The notes under the pieces were generated by a model. The model did no database searches. It worked only from the letters and a program-made list of their open reading frames with translations, and was not told the DNA's origin. From positions 682,001-746,000 of the forward strand of contig JAAKBF010000027.1 in assembly GCA_012656075.1 (NCBI GenBank): DNA of 64,000 nucleotides, given 5' to 3'. Below are positions 63,904-64,000 of this stretch, piece after piece. The translations under genes and the position numbers were made by a program. Each line of letters starts with the position of its first letter. Position 1 is the stretch's first letter. This DNA is from Phytophthora hibernalis (taxonomy: Eukaryota; Oomycota; Peronosporomycetes; Peronosporales; Peronosporaceae).

Positions 63904-64000
63904 ATATCAGTCGATCTGAACTAGATAGAGCCGATCACCAGCCCGCCCAAAGAGCATGGTGACTTTTGGGGTTCGTATTCGTGGGCGGATAACCCATCCA
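63904..64000. other. End of window, nothing recognised
   Basis: 97 bases of flank after the E3 right LTR without a motif I recognise. Confidence 0.5.

Overview
This window is nuclear DNA of an oomycete, most likely a Phytophthora or close relative. The evidence is a pair of oomycete-type START/FYVE-like zinc-finger genes, a Crinkler (CRN) effector relic with the LFLAK motif, short GT-AG introns of about 55 to 120 bases, and an oomycete-style mixture of Ty3/gypsy, Helitron, IS630/Tc1-like, pogo-like and PIF/Harbinger-like elements. Nothing in it looks bacterial: genes are separated, spliced and without operon spacing.

Region 1 (1 to 9.5 kb) is a gene island. It holds two START/FYVE-like paralogues in direct orientation, a pseudouridine synthase, a small secreted DUF4360 protein with one intron, and a mitochondrially targeted TPR protein (TTC19-like) with four exons on the minus strand. 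A 714-bp element with 17-bp terminal inverted repeats and a TTA duplication, typical of PIF/Harbinger MITEs, lies between the first START/FYVE-like gene and the pseudouridine synthase gene.

Region 2 (9.5 to 26.4 kb) is nested retrotransposons. A LINE relic is cut by a complete but frameshifted gypsy element (called E1 here, 11251 to 19417). A second gypsy on the minus strand (E5, about 20.2 to 26.35 kb) follows.

Region 3 (26.4 to 52.8 kb) is bounded by two near-identical LTRs in the same orientation (element family E2). Only a 5' gag piece and a 3' chromodomain piece belong to E2. Between them lie a Helitron with a recognisable 3' terminus, an IFT56/TTC26 fragment, two DDE_1 (pogo-class) transposases, an EF-hand fragment, a CRN pseudogene, an IS630/Tc1-like pseudogene, a spliced two-exon gene of unknown function and a spliced pogo-like transposase.

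Region 4 (52.8 to 64 kb) holds a minus-strand gypsy (E4) with an internal inversion of about 2.4 kb, whose reversal regains the reading frame at both breakpoints, and a non-autonomous LTR element (E3, 57873 to 63903) that keeps gag but has no pol.

The most interesting system is an antisense gene downstream of pol in these LTR elements. In E2 it spans 48906 to 51541 on the strand opposite to gag-pol, encodes an N-terminal coiled coil, an acidic middle and a C-terminal domain, and contains a credible 67-base intron. A homologue of its C-terminal domain sits in the same place and orientation in E3, which has lost pol but kept this gene. E1 also has minus-strand coding-like sequence in the corresponding place. 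A spliced antisense gene cannot be carried by the sense genomic RNA in spliced form, so it should be expressed from its own promoter near the 3' LTR.
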